DNA of 64,000 nucleotides from Pseudomonas sputi (GCF_021603585.1 NZ_BQHI01000007.1:246187-310186); one strand, 5' to 3'. Positions 9,616 to 19,820 are shown, counted from the first letter of the stretch. Translations and numbers: made by a program. The notes: generated from the letters alone by a model not told the origin.

Positions 9616-9912
9616 ATGCGTACGTTAAATCGCTTGCTGCTGGTCAGTCTGATTGCTGTCTCACCGCTGGCCGCGATCGCGGCGGATGATGCGCCATCGG
9701 CGGAGCCGGAAGTTACCATTAGCACGCACACGGAAGGTGACAAGGTCATTCAGGAATACAGCCGGAGTGGATTCGTGTATGCGATCAAGGTCACACCGAA
9801 GGGCGGCAAACCCTATTTTCTGGTGCGCGCCGATGGTACGGACGCGAACTACATTCGATCCGATCAGCCGGATATGCTGATTCCGTCGTGGGAAATCTTT
9901 ACCTGGAAGTGA
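9616..9912 (+). CDS. DUF2782 family secreted protein
   Basis: A 98-residue protein with a clear signal peptide (cut near AIA-ADD, residue 22) and a short mature domain containing IQEYSRSGFVYAIKVTPK and PYFLVRADGTD. This matches the DUF2782 family, of unknown function, which typically sits between polA and thrB in pseudomonads. It is divergent from polA and lies 61 bases before thrB, separated by a GC-rich hairpin. Confidence 0.85.
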   Translation: MRTLNRLLLVSLIAVSPLAAIAADDAPSAEPEVTISTHTEGDKVIQEYSRSGFVYAIKVTPKGGKPYFLVRADGTDANYIRSDQPDMLIPSWEIFTWK

Positions 9913-9930
9913 ATTTCCTGACTTTTAATC

Positions 9931-9952
9931 GGCGCCGTTTGATAGCGGCGCC
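9931..9952 (+). other. GC-rich hairpin between DUF2782 gene and thrB
   Basis: GGCGCCG pairs with CGGCGCC around an 8-base loop. No T run follows, so it is not a standard terminator; it could stabilise the upstream transcript or lower thrB expression. Confidence 0.45.
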
Positions 9953-9973
9953 AGAACTGAGCAGTTTTTAACC

Positions 9974-10927
9974 ATGTCTGTGTTCACCCCCCTGGCTCGG
10001 CCCGAGCTGGAAACCTTTCTCGCCCCTTACGGGCTCGGCCGTCTGCTCGATTTCCAGGGGATCGCCGCCGGCAGCGAAAACACCAACTTCTTTATCAGCA
10101 TGGAAAAGGGCGAGTTCGTCCTGACCCTGGTCGAGCGCGGCCCGGTGCAGGAAATGCCGTTCTTCATCGACCTGCTCGACGTGCTGCACGAGGCCGATCT
10201 GCCAGTGCCCTACGCGCTGCGCACCACCGACGGCGTGGCCCTGCGCGAGCTGAAAGGCAAACCGGCGCTGCTGCAACCGCGTCTGTCCGGCAAGCACATC
10301 AAGCAGGCCAACGCCCAGCATTGCGCCCAGGTCGGTGACTTGCAGGCCCATCTGCACCTGGCAACCCAGGGCGACAACATGATCAAGCGCAAGACTGATC
10401 GTGGCCTGGACTGGATGCTGGAAGAGGGCACGCAGTTTCTTTCGCACCTGAGCGACAAACCGCGCGCGCTGCTGCAAAAGTCTCTGGATGAAATCACTCA
10501 ACAGAAAGAGAAAATTCTCGCGCTGCCTCGGGCAAACATCCATGCCGACCTGTTCCGCGACAACGCGATGTTCGAAGGCACGCACCTGACCGGATTGATC
10601 GACTTCTACAACGCCTGCTCCGGCCCGATGCTCTATGACGTGGCAATTGCCCTGAACGACTGGTGTTCGGACGATGACGGAATGATCGACGGCCCACGTG
10701 CGCGTGCGTTTCTTGGTGCTTACGCGGCACTGCGTCCGTTCACGGCGGCCGAGGCTGAACTGTGGTCGACCATGCTGCGAGTGGCGTGCGTGCGGTTCTG
10801 GCTGTCGCGGTTGATTGCAGCGGAATCGTTCGCCGGGCAGGACGTGCTGATTCACGATCCGAAAGAGTTCGAGCAACGGCTGGCGCAGCGTCAGCAGGTC
10901 AGCACACCACTACCTTTCGCCCTGTAA
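9974..10927 (+). CDS. thrB: Homoserine kinase (APH-type, ThrB)
   Basis: Phosphorylates homoserine to O-phosphohomoserine in threonine synthesis. The protein belongs to the aminoglycoside-phosphotransferase-like fold used for homoserine kinase in Pseudomonas, not the GHMP fold of E. coli. The N-terminal lobe has the GSENTNFFI loop; the catalytic loop is HADLFRDNAMFEG (about residues 189-201), followed by LIDFYNACSGP with the metal-binding Asp. Length is 317 residues. A bidirectional terminator follows immediately. Confidence 0.95.
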   Translation: MSVFTPLARPELETFLAPYGLGRLLDFQGIAAGSENTNFFISMEKGEFVLTLVERGPVQEMPFFIDLLDVLHEADLPVPYALRTTDGVALRELKGKPALLQPRLSGKHIKQANAQHCAQVGDLQAHLHLATQGDNMIKRKTDRGLDWMLEEGTQFLSHLSDKPRALLQKSLDEITQQKEKILALPRANIHADLFRDNAMFEGTHLTGLIDFYNACSGPMLYDVAIALNDWCSDDDGMIDGPRARAFLGAYAALRPFTAAEAELWSTMLRVACVRFWLSRLIAAESFAGQDVLIHDPKEFEQRLAQRQQVSTPLPFAL

Positions 10928-10930
10928 AAG

Positions 10931-10966
10931 AAAAAACCGCAGCCTTGTGCAGGCTGCGGTTTTTTG
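10931..10966. terminator. Bidirectional terminator between thrB and znuA
   Basis: AAAAAACCGCAGCCT and AGGCTGCGGTTTTTT flank a TGTGC loop, giving A and T runs on both sides. It serves the converging thrB and znuA transcripts. Confidence 0.9.
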
Positions 10967-10968
10967 TA

Positions 10969-11889
10969 TCAGAGCGATTCCAGGCATCCCGCCAGATCAT
11001 TCCCCAGCTTTTCCAGCACTTGCTCATAACCCTGAGCCGTCGCTGGCGTGTACCCGCCCAACGCATCCAGTTCCGCCAGTTTCACCGGCAGGCCTGCCAC
11101 CAGGGTCTCGGCCAGACGTGGACGCAGCGGTGGCTCACTGAACACGCAGGTCTTGCCGACTTCCTGTAAACGCGTACGCATCGCCGCCACATGCTGGGCG
11201 CCCGGCTGTACTTCCGCCGCGACGCTGAACACACCGGCGTGTTTCAAGCCGTAGGCCTCTTCGAAATAATCGAAGGCTTCGTGGAAGACGAAGTAGGGTT
11301 TGCCTTCAATACCGGCCAGACGTTTCTTCAAGCGTTGATCCAGCGCATCCAGACGCTCATCGAACGCCTTGGCGTTGCTCTGATAGCGCTCGGCGTTGGC
11401 CGGGTCTGCAGCGCTCAGATCTGCGGCCATTTTGCCGGCAATAACTCGCGCGTTCACTGGCGATAGCCACAAATGCGCATCGAGACTGCCCGGGCGATGA
11501 TCGTGATCATGTTCGTCGGCCTCTTCTGCGTGGGAGTGGCTGTCCGCAGCGAAACGGCGCAGCTGCATGCCCGGCAGGTCCTGTACCGCAACGCTCGGCA
11601 GCGTACGACCGTTCAGCACGCGAGGCAGGAAACCTTCCATGTCCGGGCCGATCCAGTACAGCAGGTCCACCGATTGCACCTTGCGCACGTCAGACGGGCG
11701 CAGCGCGTAGTTATGCGGCGAAGCGCCTGGCGGCAGCAGTACTTCCGGAATTGCCACGCCGTCCTGTACCGCAGCGGCGATCAGTTGCAGGGGCTTGATG
11801 CTGGTGAGGACTCTGACTTCGGCCTGAGCCGGACCGATCAGCAGAAAACCGGTGATGAATACGACAAAAACAGAAAAAAGTCGGGACAC
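10969..11889 (-). CDS. znuA: Zinc ABC transporter substrate-binding protein ZnuA
   Basis: Periplasmic zinc-capturing protein of the cluster A-I family. It has a signal peptide (ending GPAQA), metal-ligand regions near SPHNYALRPSD and the later HEAFDYFEEAYG, and a His-rich loop (DSHSHAEEADEHDHDH) typical of ZnuA. The GTG at 11889 is preferred over the GTG three codons upstream because GAGTGG lies five bases before it; this gives 306 residues. It is divergent from zur-znuC-znuB with a Zur operator in between, so all four genes should be repressed when zinc is plentiful. Confidence 0.95.
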   Translation of the reverse strand: MSRLFSVFVVFITGFLLIGPAQAEVRVLTSIKPLQLIAAAVQDGVAIPEVLLPPGASPHNYALRPSDVRKVQSVDLLYWIGPDMEGFLPRVLNGRTLPSVAVQDLPGMQLRRFAADSHSHAEEADEHDHDHRPGSLDAHLWLSPVNARVIAGKMAADLSAADPANAERYQSNAKAFDERLDALDQRLKKRLAGIEGKPYFVFHEAFDYFEEAYGLKHAGVFSVAAEVQPGAQHVAAMRTRLQEVGKTCVFSEPPLRPRLAETLVAGLPVKLAELDALGGYTPATAQGYEQVLEKLGNDLAGCLESL

Positions 11890-11916
11890 GATGACCACTC
11901 AATGAGGCGAGAACGG

Positions 11917-11930
11917 GTAACATAATAACG
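11917..11930. promoter_or_regulatory. Candidate Zur operator between znuA and zur
   Basis: GTAACATAATAACG is an imperfect palindrome (reverse complement CGTTATTATGTTAC) resembling the GTTATnnnATAAC core of proteobacterial Zur boxes. It lies in the 66-base gap between the divergent zinc genes, where a single operator could control both directions. Confidence 0.65.
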
Positions 11931-11955
11931 TCTCTAACCAAACTCGTCGCCGCTC

Positions 11956-12438
11956 ATGCCTATTACACCGATCGCCAGCCGTCCCCACGACCACTCGCAC
12001 TGCGTTCACAGCGCGCTGTCCGAGGCCGATGCCCTGTGTGCACAGAAAGGCCTGCGCCTGACCGCGTTGCGCCGGCGGGTGCTGGAACTGGTCTGGCAGA
12101 GCCACAAGCCGCTGGGCGCCTACGACATTCTGGCCGTGCTCAGCGAGCAGGACGGGCGCCGCGCGGCGCCCCCGACCGTGTACCGGGCGCTGGATTTTCT
12201 GCTGGAAAACGGTCTGGTGCACCGCATCTCTTCGCTGAACGCCTTCGTCGGCTGCGTTCACCCGAAACATTCGCACCAGGGCCAGTTCCTGATCTGCCGC
12301 GAATGCCATGCGGCCATCGAACTTGAGCAAAAAACCATCAGCGACGCCATTGTCCACAGCGCCAGGGACGTCGGCTTCATCGTCGAGGCCCAGACCGTCG
12401 AAGTGGTCGGTCTCTGCTCCGGTTGCCGGGGGGCTTGA
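11956..12438 (+). CDS. zur: Zinc uptake regulator Zur (Fur family; Np20)
   Basis: Zinc-sensing repressor of 160 residues. It has the Fur-family winged helix ([16 protein letters not shown], then [20 protein letters not shown]) and a structural Cys4 zinc site from CRECH near residue 114 and CSGC near residue 154. The sensing residues lie in the His-rich central part ([10 protein letters not shown]). Its TGA overlaps the znuC ATG by one base, so regulator and transporter are made from the same mRNA, giving negative feedback. Confidence 0.95.
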   Translation: MPITPIASRPHDHSHCVHSALSEADALCAQKGLRLTALRRRVLELVWQSHKPLGAYDILAVLSEQDGRRAAPPTVYRALDFLLENGLVHRISSLNAFVGCVHPKHSHQGQFLICRECHAAIELEQKTISDAIVHSARDVGFIVEAQTVEVVGLCSGCRGA

Positions 12439-13223
12439 TGAGCGATGCGCTGATCCGTCTGGAGCAGGTGGCGGTCCGGTTTGCCGGGCAGAACGTGCTG
12501 GACAACATTCACCTGAGCGTCGAGCCGGGGCAGATCGTCACCCTGATCGGCCCCAACGGCGCCGGCAAGACCACCCTGGTGCGCGCCGTGCTCGGGCTGT
12601 TGAAACCCGACAGCGGCAGCGTCTGGCGCAAGCCGAAACTGCGCGTCGGCTACATGCCGCAAAAGCTTCACGTCGATCCCACCTTGCCGCTGTCGGTGCT
12701 GCGCTTCCTGCGGCTGGTGCCGGGCGTCGATCGCCCACGTGCGCTGGCGGCACTCAAGGAAGTCGGCGCCGAGCACGTCATCGACAGCCCGGTGCAAAGC
12801 GTTTCCGGCGGTGAAATGCAGCGCGTGCTGCTGGCTCGGGCACTGCTTCGCGAGCCGGAACTGCTGGTGCTCGACGAGCCGGTGCAGGGCGTCGACGTCG
12901 CCGGGCAAGCCGAGCTGTACAGCCTGATCACCCGGCTGCGCGACCGTCACGGCTGCGGCGTGTTGATGGTGTCCCACGATCTGCATCTGGTCATGAGTAC
13001 CACCGATCAGGTGGTGTGCCTCAACCGTCACGTCTGCTGCTCCGGGCATCCCGAGCAGGTCAGCGGCGATCCGGCCTTTGTCGAATTGTTCGGCAACAAC
13101 GCGCCGAGCCTGGCGATCTATCACCACCATCACGACCACGCCCACGACCTGCACGGTTCGGTGGTCAAAGGGCCTGTGACAGGCCAACCTCACGTTCACG
13201 GAGATAGCTGCAAGCATGGCTGA
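12438..13223 (+). CDS. znuC: Zinc ABC transporter ATP-binding protein ZnuC
   Basis: ATPase of the zinc importer. Walker A is GPNGAGKTT (about 38-46), the signature is [15 protein letters not shown], Walker B is [12 protein letters not shown] and the H-loop is VSHDLH. The C-terminus has a His-rich segment ([12 protein letters not shown]) that may bind zinc, a known trait of ZnuC proteins. The start at 12438 overlaps the zur stop; the gene overlaps znuB by 8 bases. Confidence 0.96.
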   Translation: MSDALIRLEQVAVRFAGQNVLDNIHLSVEPGQIVTLIGPNGAGKTTLVRAVLGLLKPDSGSVWRKPKLRVGYMPQKLHVDPTLPLSVLRFLRLVPGVDRPRALAALKEVGAEHVIDSPVQSVSGGEMQRVLLARALLREPELLVLDEPVQGVDVAGQAELYSLITRLRDRHGCGVLMVSHDLHLVMSTTDQVVCLNRHVCCSGHPEQVSGDPAFVELFGNNAPSLAIYHHHHDHAHDLHGSVVKGPVTGQPHVHGDSCKHG

Positions 13224-14004
13224 TTTTCTGTTTTACGCCCTGCTTGCAGGTCTGGCGCTGGCAGTGGTCGCGGGGCCGCTCGGCTCGTTCGTGGTCTGGC
13301 GGCGCATGGCCTATTTCGGCGACACGCTGTCCCATGCCGCACTACTCGGCGTGGCGCTGGGCTTTCTGCTGGATGTCAGCCCGACCGTTGCGGTTACCGT
13401 TGGCTGCCTGCTGCTGGCAGTGCTGCTGGTGACCTTGCAGCAGCGTCAGCCACTGGCGTCCGACACGCTGTTGGGCATTCTTGCACCGAGTACACTCTCT
13501 CTCGGCCTGGTGGTACTAAGCTTCATGCATGAAGTGCGGATCGACCTGATGGCCTATCTGTTCGGCGACCTGCTGGCGATCAGCCCGACCGATCTGGCGT
13601 GGATCCTCGGCGGCAGCGCGGCGGTGCTGGTGCTGCTGGTGACCTTGTGGCGCCCGCTGCTGGCAATCACCGTGCACGAAGAACTGGCCAGGGTCGAAGG
13701 CCTGCCCGTGGCGGGATTGCGCATGGCGTTGATGCTGTTGATCGCCGTAGTGATCGCGGTGGCGATGAAAATCGTCGGTGTATTGCTGATTACGTCGCTG
13801 TTGATCATTCCGGCGGCTGCGGCACAACGTCACGCCCGTTCCCCGGAGCAGATGGCACTGGGCGCGAGCGTGCTGGGCATGCTCGCGGTGTGTGGCGGGC
13901 TGGCGCTGTCCTGGTTCAAGGACACCCCGGCCGGCCCGTCAATCGTTGTGACGGCCGCCGCACTGTTTCTGCTGAGTTTTGTTCTGCCCCGTCGAGGGGT
14001 GTAG
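13216..14004 (+). CDS. znuB: Zinc ABC transporter permease ZnuB
   Basis: Inner-membrane channel of the ZnuABC importer, 262 residues with about seven or eight hydrophobic segments and the conserved ABC-3 region [19 protein letters not shown] near the N-terminus. It overlaps znuC by 8 bases and closes the zur-znuC-znuB operon. Confidence 0.96.
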   Translation: MADFLFYALLAGLALAVVAGPLGSFVVWRRMAYFGDTLSHAALLGVALGFLLDVSPTVAVTVGCLLLAVLLVTLQQRQPLASDTLLGILAPSTLSLGLVVLSFMHEVRIDLMAYLFGDLLAISPTDLAWILGGSAAVLVLLVTLWRPLLAITVHEELARVEGLPVAGLRMALMLLIAVVIAVAMKIVGVLLITSLLIIPAAAAQRHARSPEQMALGASVLGMLAVCGGLALSWFKDTPAGPSIVVTAAALFLLSFVLPRRGV

Positions 14005-14041
14005 ACTTGCTCGTTTTTTGCGCAAATAGAGAGTCGCAGGA

Positions 14042-14755
14042 ATGAAGCCGTTCGCCTCCCGTTATCTGCTCCTTGTGGCCTTTTCAGTGCTGCTGGGCGC
14101 CTGCCAAAGCACGCCGCCGGTGGCCGAAGTTCCCGATGCGCGGGCCACGGCCATCGCACAGCTGGAGCAAAGCCTGGCCAGCAGCGAACTGGCCACTGCC
14201 GAAGACCAATTGGCAGCCTTGCAGGCCGAGACACCCAACGATCAATCCCTTGAGCAATACCAGCGCCAGTTGGCCGAAGCCTATCTGCGCCGCAGCCAGA
14301 TCGTCCTGCAGAAGGGCGATGTCAATGCGGCCGCGACCGCGCTGGCCCGTGCCCGCGTGCTGATGCCCAAGGCCCCGGCGCTGACCGGTGGCGTCAATGG
14401 CGCGATCACCGAAGCGCGCAAGGCTGAACTGGAGAAAGCCGAAGCGGCGCTCCAGGCCGCTGAAGCCAAGCCGAAAGCCAAGGTGATCGATCCGACCGCC
14501 GAAAGCACCACGGTTGCGTTGAACATCACTGATAGCCGCCAACTTCGCCGCCAACTGGATGCGATCGCCGCCGATGTGGTGAATTACGATTGTGCGGTGA
14601 GCATTCAGGCCCCGCGCGCCAATGATTACCCATGGCTGGCGACGTTGATCACCAAGCGGGTTAAGAAGCTTGATCCGGATTTCGATCTGAAGATCGAGAA
14701 ACAGATTTTGCGCACTGTGCCGGCGCAGATGGTTCTGAGCCCGCGCAAACCTTAA
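14042..14755 (+). CDS. Predicted lipoprotein of unknown function
   Basis: A 237-residue exported protein with lipobox LLGACQS (Cys21). The mature part is Ala-, Gln- and Glu-rich and helical (residues about 35-150, in a pattern suggesting TPR-like helices), followed by a compact C-terminal region containing VNYDCAVSIQAPRANDYPWL. No catalytic motif is visible. It lies 37 bases after znuB on the same strand, matching the PA5502 position in P. aeruginosa as I recall it, but there is no direct sign of a role in zinc uptake. Confidence 0.75.
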   Translation: MKPFASRYLLLVAFSVLLGACQSTPPVAEVPDARATAIAQLEQSLASSELATAEDQLAALQAETPNDQSLEQYQRQLAEAYLRRSQIVLQKGDVNAAATALARARVLMPKAPALTGGVNGAITEARKAELEKAEAALQAAEAKPKAKVIDPTAESTTVALNITDSRQLRRQLDAIAADVVNYDCAVSIQAPRANDYPWLATLITKRVKKLDPDFDLKIEKQILRTVPAQMVLSPRKP

Positions 14756-14758
14756 AAA

Positions 14759-14825
14759 GCATCACGGGCAAGCCCGCCCCCACAGGTGCAGCGTAATCCT
14801 GTAGGGGCGGGCTTGCCCGCGATGA
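14759..14825. repeat. Inverted pair of REP sequences (REPIN)
   Basis: GGGCAAGCCCGCCCCCACAGG and its inverted partner CCTGTAGGGGCGGGCTTGCCC face each other across a 12-base spacer. This is the classic fluorescent-pseudomonad REP head-to-head pair, which folds into one long hairpin and is mobilised by RAYT transposases encoded elsewhere. It lies between the lipoprotein and katE 3' ends and may also act as a transcript barrier. Confidence 0.9.
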
Positions 14826-14848
14826 TTTACTACCAGGCGCCCAATCTT

Positions 14849-16990
14849 TTAAGCCGGAATGGCTTTCACCTTAGGCTCACGCGCCCAAACCCGGTGCTGC
14901 CCGATTGCCGCAAAGAATGGCTTGGTCAGCGCGCCAACATCCTTGCCCTCCAGCAACCCCGCATCCGTCTCCAGCTTCAACACGCCCAGCAACTGTTTGG
15001 CCTCGCCATGCAGCGCAATCGCCTTCAGGTGCTTGTACGCCTCCAGCAGGTAATGCAACGCCACGCCGTCACCGCTCAATGCCTTGACCGACGCCGCGCC
15101 ACCCGGCACGAACACCGCATCGAACGCAATCGAAGGCAAACCTTCCATCGACGCATCCACCGCGAGGGTTTTGCCATCGGCGGTCTTCACTGGCGCCGAA
15201 GTCGGACCGAGCAGTTTAGCGTGCGCACCCCCTGCCGCCAGCGCCTGCTTCATCGCCTCAATCGCCGCACCATCGACACCGTTTGCCGCAAGGATCGCGA
15301 CTTTTCGGGTCTTGATGTTTTCCGGCAACAGGTTGGCCTGACTCAGTGCTGGCGAGCGATCAAGTGAGGTTTTCGGCACGTCGACAGTACTTTTGGTTGG
15401 GGCGGGCAGACCCAGGTTGGCCGCCACACGTTTGGCCAGTTCCAGATCAATGTTGGCGAGAATCTCGTTGACTTGCCGCGCCCGGATGAACTCACGCTCA
15501 ACCTTGCCCAGTTCGAAACTGTAGGCTGCGATGATGTGCTCTTTCTCGTGCGGGCTCATGCTGTTGAAGAACAGCCGCGCCTGGGAGAAGTGATCGCTGA
15601 ACGACTCGCTGCGCTGGCGGATCTTGTGGGCGTCGATGCGCTCCGGATAACTCTCGAACCCGCCGTCCTGAGCGGCCGGCGGCGTTTCTTTCGGCCAGCC
15701 GCCATCGATGGAGTTCGGTTCGTAAGAGGCGCGGCCCTTGTCGATCACCGTACGGTGCTGGGCATCGCGCTGGCCGTTGTGGAACGGTGCGACCGGGCGA
15801 TTGATCGGCAGCTCATGAAAGTTCGGCCCGCCCAGTCGGCTGATCTGCGTATCGGTGTAGGAAAACAGCCGGCCTTGCAGCAGCGGGTCATTCGAGAAGT
15901 CGATCCCCGGCACGATATGGCCGGGGCAGAACGCGACCTGTTCGGTCTCGGCGAAGAAATTGTCCGGGTTGCGGTTGAGGGTCATCTTGCCCAGCGGCGT
16001 GATCGGGACGATTTCCTCGGGAATCAGTTTGGTCGGGTCGAGGATGTCGAAATCGAAGTCGTGCTCGTTTTCCTCTTCGATGACCTGAACGCCGAGTTCC
16101 CATTCCGGGTAGTCACCCATCTCGATGGCTTCCCAGAGATCGCGCCGATGGTAGTCGGTGTCCTTACCCGCAAGCTTTTGCGCCTCATCCCACACCAGGG
16201 AACAGGTGCCGGCGGTAGGGCGCCAGTGGAATTTGACGAAGCGCGATTTACCCTCGGCGTTGATCAGCCGGAAGGTGTGCACGCCGAAGCCCTGCATGCT
16301 GCGCAGGCTTTTCGGGATGGCCCGGTCGGACATGGCCCAGATGACCATGTGCGCCGATTCCGGTACCAGCGACACAAAATCCCAGAACGTGTCGTGGGCC
16401 GAGCCGCCGGTAGGGATCTCGTTATGCGGTTCGGGTTTTACCGCGTGGACGAAATCGGGAAACTTGATCGCGTCCTGTATGAAAAATACCGGCATGTTGT
16501 TGCCGACCAGATCGAAGTTGCCTTCGTCGGTGAAGAATTTCACGGCAAAACCGCGTACGTCACGCACCGTGTCGCCGGAGCCGCGCGGTCCCTGGACCGT
16601 GGAAAAGCGCACGAATACCGGGGTTTTCTTCCCCGGATCCTGCAGGAAACCGGCCTTGGTCAGCGTCGAATGGTTCTCGTAGCTCTGAAAGAAACCGTGG
16701 GCGCCGGTGCCGCGGGCGTGGACAATGCGCTCGGGGATGCGCTCATGGTCAAAGTGCGTGATCTTTTCACGCATGATGAAGTCTTCCAGCAGCGACGGCC
16801 CGCGAGCCCCGGCCTTGAGGGTGTTCTGGTTGTCCGCGATCTTCACGCCCTGGTTAGTGCGCAGAGCCTGGCCCGTGGCGTCGGAGCGAAACTTCTCCAG
16901 GCTGTCGAGTTTGGCGTTGGTGTTGGCGCGATCCGGGGTATCGGTGCCGGCCAGTTGGCTTTTGTCATTGGCAGGTTTCTTGGTACTCAT
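14849..16990 (-). CDS. katE: Large-subunit catalase HPII (KatE)
   Basis: Monofunctional heme catalase of clade 2, 713 residues. The active-site His is His98 in [10 protein letters not shown], the catalytic Asn is near 164 in [12 protein letters not shown], and the proximal heme ligand lies in [14 protein letters not shown]. The last 150 residues form the DJ-1/PfpI-like domain seen only in large catalases (starting [13 protein letters not shown]). In many bacteria katE is RpoS-dependent. The gene stands alone, facing the REP pair at its 3' end. Confidence 0.97.
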   Translation of the reverse strand: MSTKKPANDKSQLAGTDTPDRANTNAKLDSLEKFRSDATGQALRTNQGVKIADNQNTLKAGARGPSLLEDFIMREKITHFDHERIPERIVHARGTGAHGFFQSYENHSTLTKAGFLQDPGKKTPVFVRFSTVQGPRGSGDTVRDVRGFAVKFFTDEGNFDLVGNNMPVFFIQDAIKFPDFVHAVKPEPHNEIPTGGSAHDTFWDFVSLVPESAHMVIWAMSDRAIPKSLRSMQGFGVHTFRLINAEGKSRFVKFHWRPTAGTCSLVWDEAQKLAGKDTDYHRRDLWEAIEMGDYPEWELGVQVIEEENEHDFDFDILDPTKLIPEEIVPITPLGKMTLNRNPDNFFAETEQVAFCPGHIVPGIDFSNDPLLQGRLFSYTDTQISRLGGPNFHELPINRPVAPFHNGQRDAQHRTVIDKGRASYEPNSIDGGWPKETPPAAQDGGFESYPERIDAHKIRQRSESFSDHFSQARLFFNSMSPHEKEHIIAAYSFELGKVEREFIRARQVNEILANIDLELAKRVAANLGLPAPTKSTVDVPKTSLDRSPALSQANLLPENIKTRKVAILAANGVDGAAIEAMKQALAAGGAHAKLLGPTSAPVKTADGKTLAVDASMEGLPSIAFDAVFVPGGAASVKALSGDGVALHYLLEAYKHLKAIALHGEAKQLLGVLKLETDAGLLEGKDVGALTKPFFAAIGQHRVWAREPKVKAIPA

Positions 16991-17250
16991 CAGTCATGAA
17001 CTCCTGTTTGTCCCGGGATTGCTCCAGGACGCTTGAGTGTTTCCCAGGCACGGCACCCAGGGTTTTCAAGTCGCTTAATGAGTGACTGACGAGGGTCTCG
17101 GGCGTTCCTTTTTTATGACCTTTGATCTTGTTATTGCCAAATCGAAGGTTATTCGCGAAATAAATGCTAAGAACCTCTATACGGACAGGCTAAAATGCGC
17201 GCCCGGCTAACCGCTGATCCTTTTCCAACGCGCCCCACAAGGTTCGCTAC

Positions 17251-18258
17251 GTGATCGAGTTTCAAAACGTCCATAAGACTTACCGCGTCGCCGGTAAGGA
17301 CATCACCGCGCTGCACCCGACCAGCTTCTCCATCGAGAACGGTCAGGTGTTCGGCCTGATTGGCCATTCCGGCGCGGGAAAAAGTACCCTGCTGCGTCTG
17401 ATCAATCGCCTGGAACAATCCAGTGGCGGCAAGATCATCGTCGACGGCGAAGAAGTCACCGCGCTGGACGCCAACGGCCTGCGCCGTTTTCGCCAGCAGG
17501 TCGGGATGATCTTCCAGCACTTCAACCTGCTGGCGTCCAAGACCGTGGCTGACAACGTCGCGCTGCCGTTGACCCTGGCCGGTGAACTGTCCCGTGCCGA
17601 GATCGACCAGCGTGTGGCCGAGTTACTGGCGCGGGTCGGTCTGTCCGATCACGCCAAGAAGTACCCGGCGCAGTTGTCCGGCGGCCAGAAGCAGCGCGTC
17701 GGCATTGCCCGCGCCCTGGCGACCAAGCCGAAAATCCTGCTGTGCGACGAAGCCACCAGCGCCCTCGACCCGCAGACCACGGCGTCGGTCCTGCAACTGC
17801 TGGCCGAGATCAACCGTGAACTGAAACTGACCATCGTCCTGATCACCCACGAGATGGATGTGATCCGCCGTGTGTGCGATCAGGTCGGCGTGATGGATGC
17901 CGGTGTGATCGTCGAGCAAGGTTCGGTGGCCGATGTGTTCCTGCATCCGAAGCACCCGACCACCAAGCGTTTCGTGCAGGAAGACGAACAGATCGACGAA
18001 AGCGAGCAGCGCGATGACTTCGCTCACGTGCCGGGCCGCATCGTGCGTCTGACCTTCCAGGGCGAAGCGACCTACGCGCCGTTGCTCGGAACCGTCGCCC
18101 GGGAGACCGGTGTGGACTACAGCATCCTGGCCGGTCGCATCGACCGCATCAAAGACATTCCTTACGGGCAATTGACCCTCGCCGTCACCGGTGGCGACAT
18201 GGAGGCGGCTTTCGCCCGCTTCACCGCCGCTGACGTTCACATGGAGGTGTTGCGCTAA
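17251..18258 (+). CDS. metN: Methionine ABC transporter ATP-binding protein MetN
   Basis: ATPase of the D/L-methionine importer MetNIQ. It has Walker [10 protein letters not shown], signature [15 protein letters not shown], Walker [13 protein letters not shown], and a C-terminal NIL domain (roughly the last 75 residues) that binds methionine and closes the transporter when the cell is full. The start is GTG at 17251. The stop overlaps the metI ATG by one base. Confidence 0.95.
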   Translation: MIEFQNVHKTYRVAGKDITALHPTSFSIENGQVFGLIGHSGAGKSTLLRLINRLEQSSGGKIIVDGEEVTALDANGLRRFRQQVGMIFQHFNLLASKTVADNVALPLTLAGELSRAEIDQRVAELLARVGLSDHAKKYPAQLSGGQKQRVGIARALATKPKILLCDEATSALDPQTTASVLQLLAEINRELKLTIVLITHEMDVIRRVCDQVGVMDAGVIVEQGSVADVFLHPKHPTTKRFVQEDEQIDESEQRDDFAHVPGRIVRLTFQGEATYAPLLGTVARETGVDYSILAGRIDRIKDIPYGQLTLAVTGGDMEAAFARFTAADVHMEVLR

Positions 18259-18932
18259 TGGAAGACCTGATGAGTTTCTTCACCAATATCGACTGGTACG
18301 AAATCTGGCTCGCCACTGGCGACACCCTGATGATGCTTGGCGGTTCTCTGTTGTTTACGGTGCTGCTCGGCCTGCCGCTGGGTGTATTGCTGTTCCTGTG
18401 CAGCCCGCGTCAGTTGCTCGAAGCCAAAGGCGTGTACGCGCTGCTGTCGCTGGTGGTGAACATCCTGCGTTCGCTGCCGTTCATTATTCTGTTGATCGTG
18501 ATGATTCCGTTCACCGTGCTGATCACCGGCACCTCGCTGGGCGTGGCCGGTGCGATTCCGCCGCTGGTGGTGGGTGCGACGCCGTTCTTTGCGCGGCTGG
18601 TGGAAACCGCCCTGCGTGAAGTCGATCGCGGCATCATCGAAGCGACCCAGTCGATGGGTGCGACCACTCGCCAGATCATCATGAACGCCTTGCTGCCGGA
18701 GGCTCGTCCGGGCATCTTCGCAGCGATTACGGTGACGGCGATTACACTGGTTTCCTACACGGCGATGGCCGGTGTGGTCGGCGCCGGTGGCCTGGGTGAC
18801 CTGGCGATCCGTTTCGGCTACCAGCGGTTCCAGACCGACGTGATGATCGTGACCGTGGTGCTGCTGCTGATTCTGGTGCAAGTGCTGCAAATGGTCGGCG
18901 ACCGACTGGTTGTGCACTTCTCGCGCAAATAA
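18258..18932 (+). CDS. metI: Methionine ABC transporter permease MetI
   Basis: Inner-membrane permease of 224 residues with five predicted membrane segments. The cytoplasmic coupling loop (EATQSMGATTRQIIMNALLPEA) matches the EAA motif of importer permeases. It is translationally coupled to metN through a one-base overlap and followed by metQ 74 bases later. Confidence 0.95.
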   Translation: MEDLMSFFTNIDWYEIWLATGDTLMMLGGSLLFTVLLGLPLGVLLFLCSPRQLLEAKGVYALLSLVVNILRSLPFIILLIVMIPFTVLITGTSLGVAGAIPPLVVGATPFFARLVETALREVDRGIIEATQSMGATTRQIIMNALLPEARPGIFAAITVTAITLVSYTAMAGVVGAGGLGDLAIRFGYQRFQTDVMIVTVVLLLILVQVLQMVGDRLVVHFSRK

Positions 18933-19006
18933 CCGGTTTTGTAATGACATGAGCCGGCCATTCGCTGGCAGGCGCCAGACGGGCGCCGTAAAAAGGAGTT
19001 AGCTGA

Positions 19007-19780
19007 ATGAAAAAACTGATCGTTGCCCTGGCTGCCGTTGCAGCATTCTCGGCCCACGCCGACGAAACCCTGACCGTCGCCGCCACCCCGGTGCCGCACG
19101 CGGAAATCCTCGAGTTCGTGAAGCCGGTGCTGGCCAAAGAAGGCGTGGATCTGAAGGTCAAGGTCTTCACCGACTACGTTCAGCCGAACGTCCAGGTGGC
19201 CGAGAAGCGTCTGGACGCCAACTTCTTCCAGCACCAGCCGTACCTCGATGAGTTCAACAAGGCCAAAGGCACCAGCCTGGTGTCCGTGACGGGTGTGCAC
19301 CTGGAACCGCTGGGCGCCTACTCCAGCAAGTTCAAGAAAATCGAAGAGCTGCCAAGCGGCGCCAACGTGGTGATCCCGAACGACGCCACCAACGGCGGCC
19401 GTGCACTGTTGCTGCTGGCCAAGGCTGGCGTGATCACCCTGAAGGATCCGAGCAACATCCTGTCGACCGTCAAGGACATCGCCCAGAACCCGAAAGACCT
19501 GAAGCTCCGTGAGCTGGAAGCCGCAACCATTCCGCGCGTGCTGACCCAGGTCGACCTGGCGCTGATCAACACCAACTACGCGCTGGAAGCCAAGCTCGAT
19601 CCGTCCAAGGACGCGCTGGTCATCGAAGGCAGCGACTCGCCTTACGTAAACATCCTGGTGTCCCGCGCGGACAACAAGGACAGCGACGCCATGAAGAAAC
19701 TGGCCGCCGCCCTGCACAGCCCGGAAGTGAAGAAATTCATTACCGAGAAATACAAAGGCGCGGTGTTGCCGGCGTTCTGA
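19007..19780 (+). CDS. metQ: Methionine-binding protein MetQ
   Basis: Periplasmic substrate-binding subunit of the NlpA/MetQ family, 257 residues. The signal peptide ends in SAHA-DET and has no lipobox, so the protein is probably free in the periplasm rather than lipid-anchored as in E. coli. Family segments ATPVPHAEIL and FFQHQPYLDEFN are present. A good AAAGGAG precedes the ATG by 9 bases. The larger gap after metI allows higher or separate expression of the binding protein. Confidence 0.95.
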   Translation: MKKLIVALAAVAAFSAHADETLTVAATPVPHAEILEFVKPVLAKEGVDLKVKVFTDYVQPNVQVAEKRLDANFFQHQPYLDEFNKAKGTSLVSVTGVHLEPLGAYSSKFKKIEELPSGANVVIPNDATNGGRALLLLAKAGVITLKDPSNILSTVKDIAQNPKDLKLRELEAATIPRVLTQVDLALINTNYALEAKLDPSKDALVIEGSDSPYVNILVSRADNKDSDAMKKLAAALHSPEVKKFITEKYKGAVLPAF

Positions 19781-19783
19781 TCT

Positions 19784-19814
19784 GATCGTGCCCACGCAGA
19801 GCGTGGGAACGATC
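19784..19814. repeat. Short inverted repeat with CCCACGC/GCGTGGG arms
   Basis: GATCGTgCCCACGC and GCGTGGGaACGATC are inverted around AGA. The CCCACGC-n3-GCGTGGG core recurs between genes in fluorescent Pseudomonas genomes, so this is probably a dispersed intergenic repeat rather than a gene-specific signal. Confidence 0.6.
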
Positions 19815-19820
19815 TAAACG

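Noticed and set aside
15473-16999. 508-codon plus-strand frame opposite katE
   Set aside because: Shadow of katE; the catalase reads cleanly on the minus strand.
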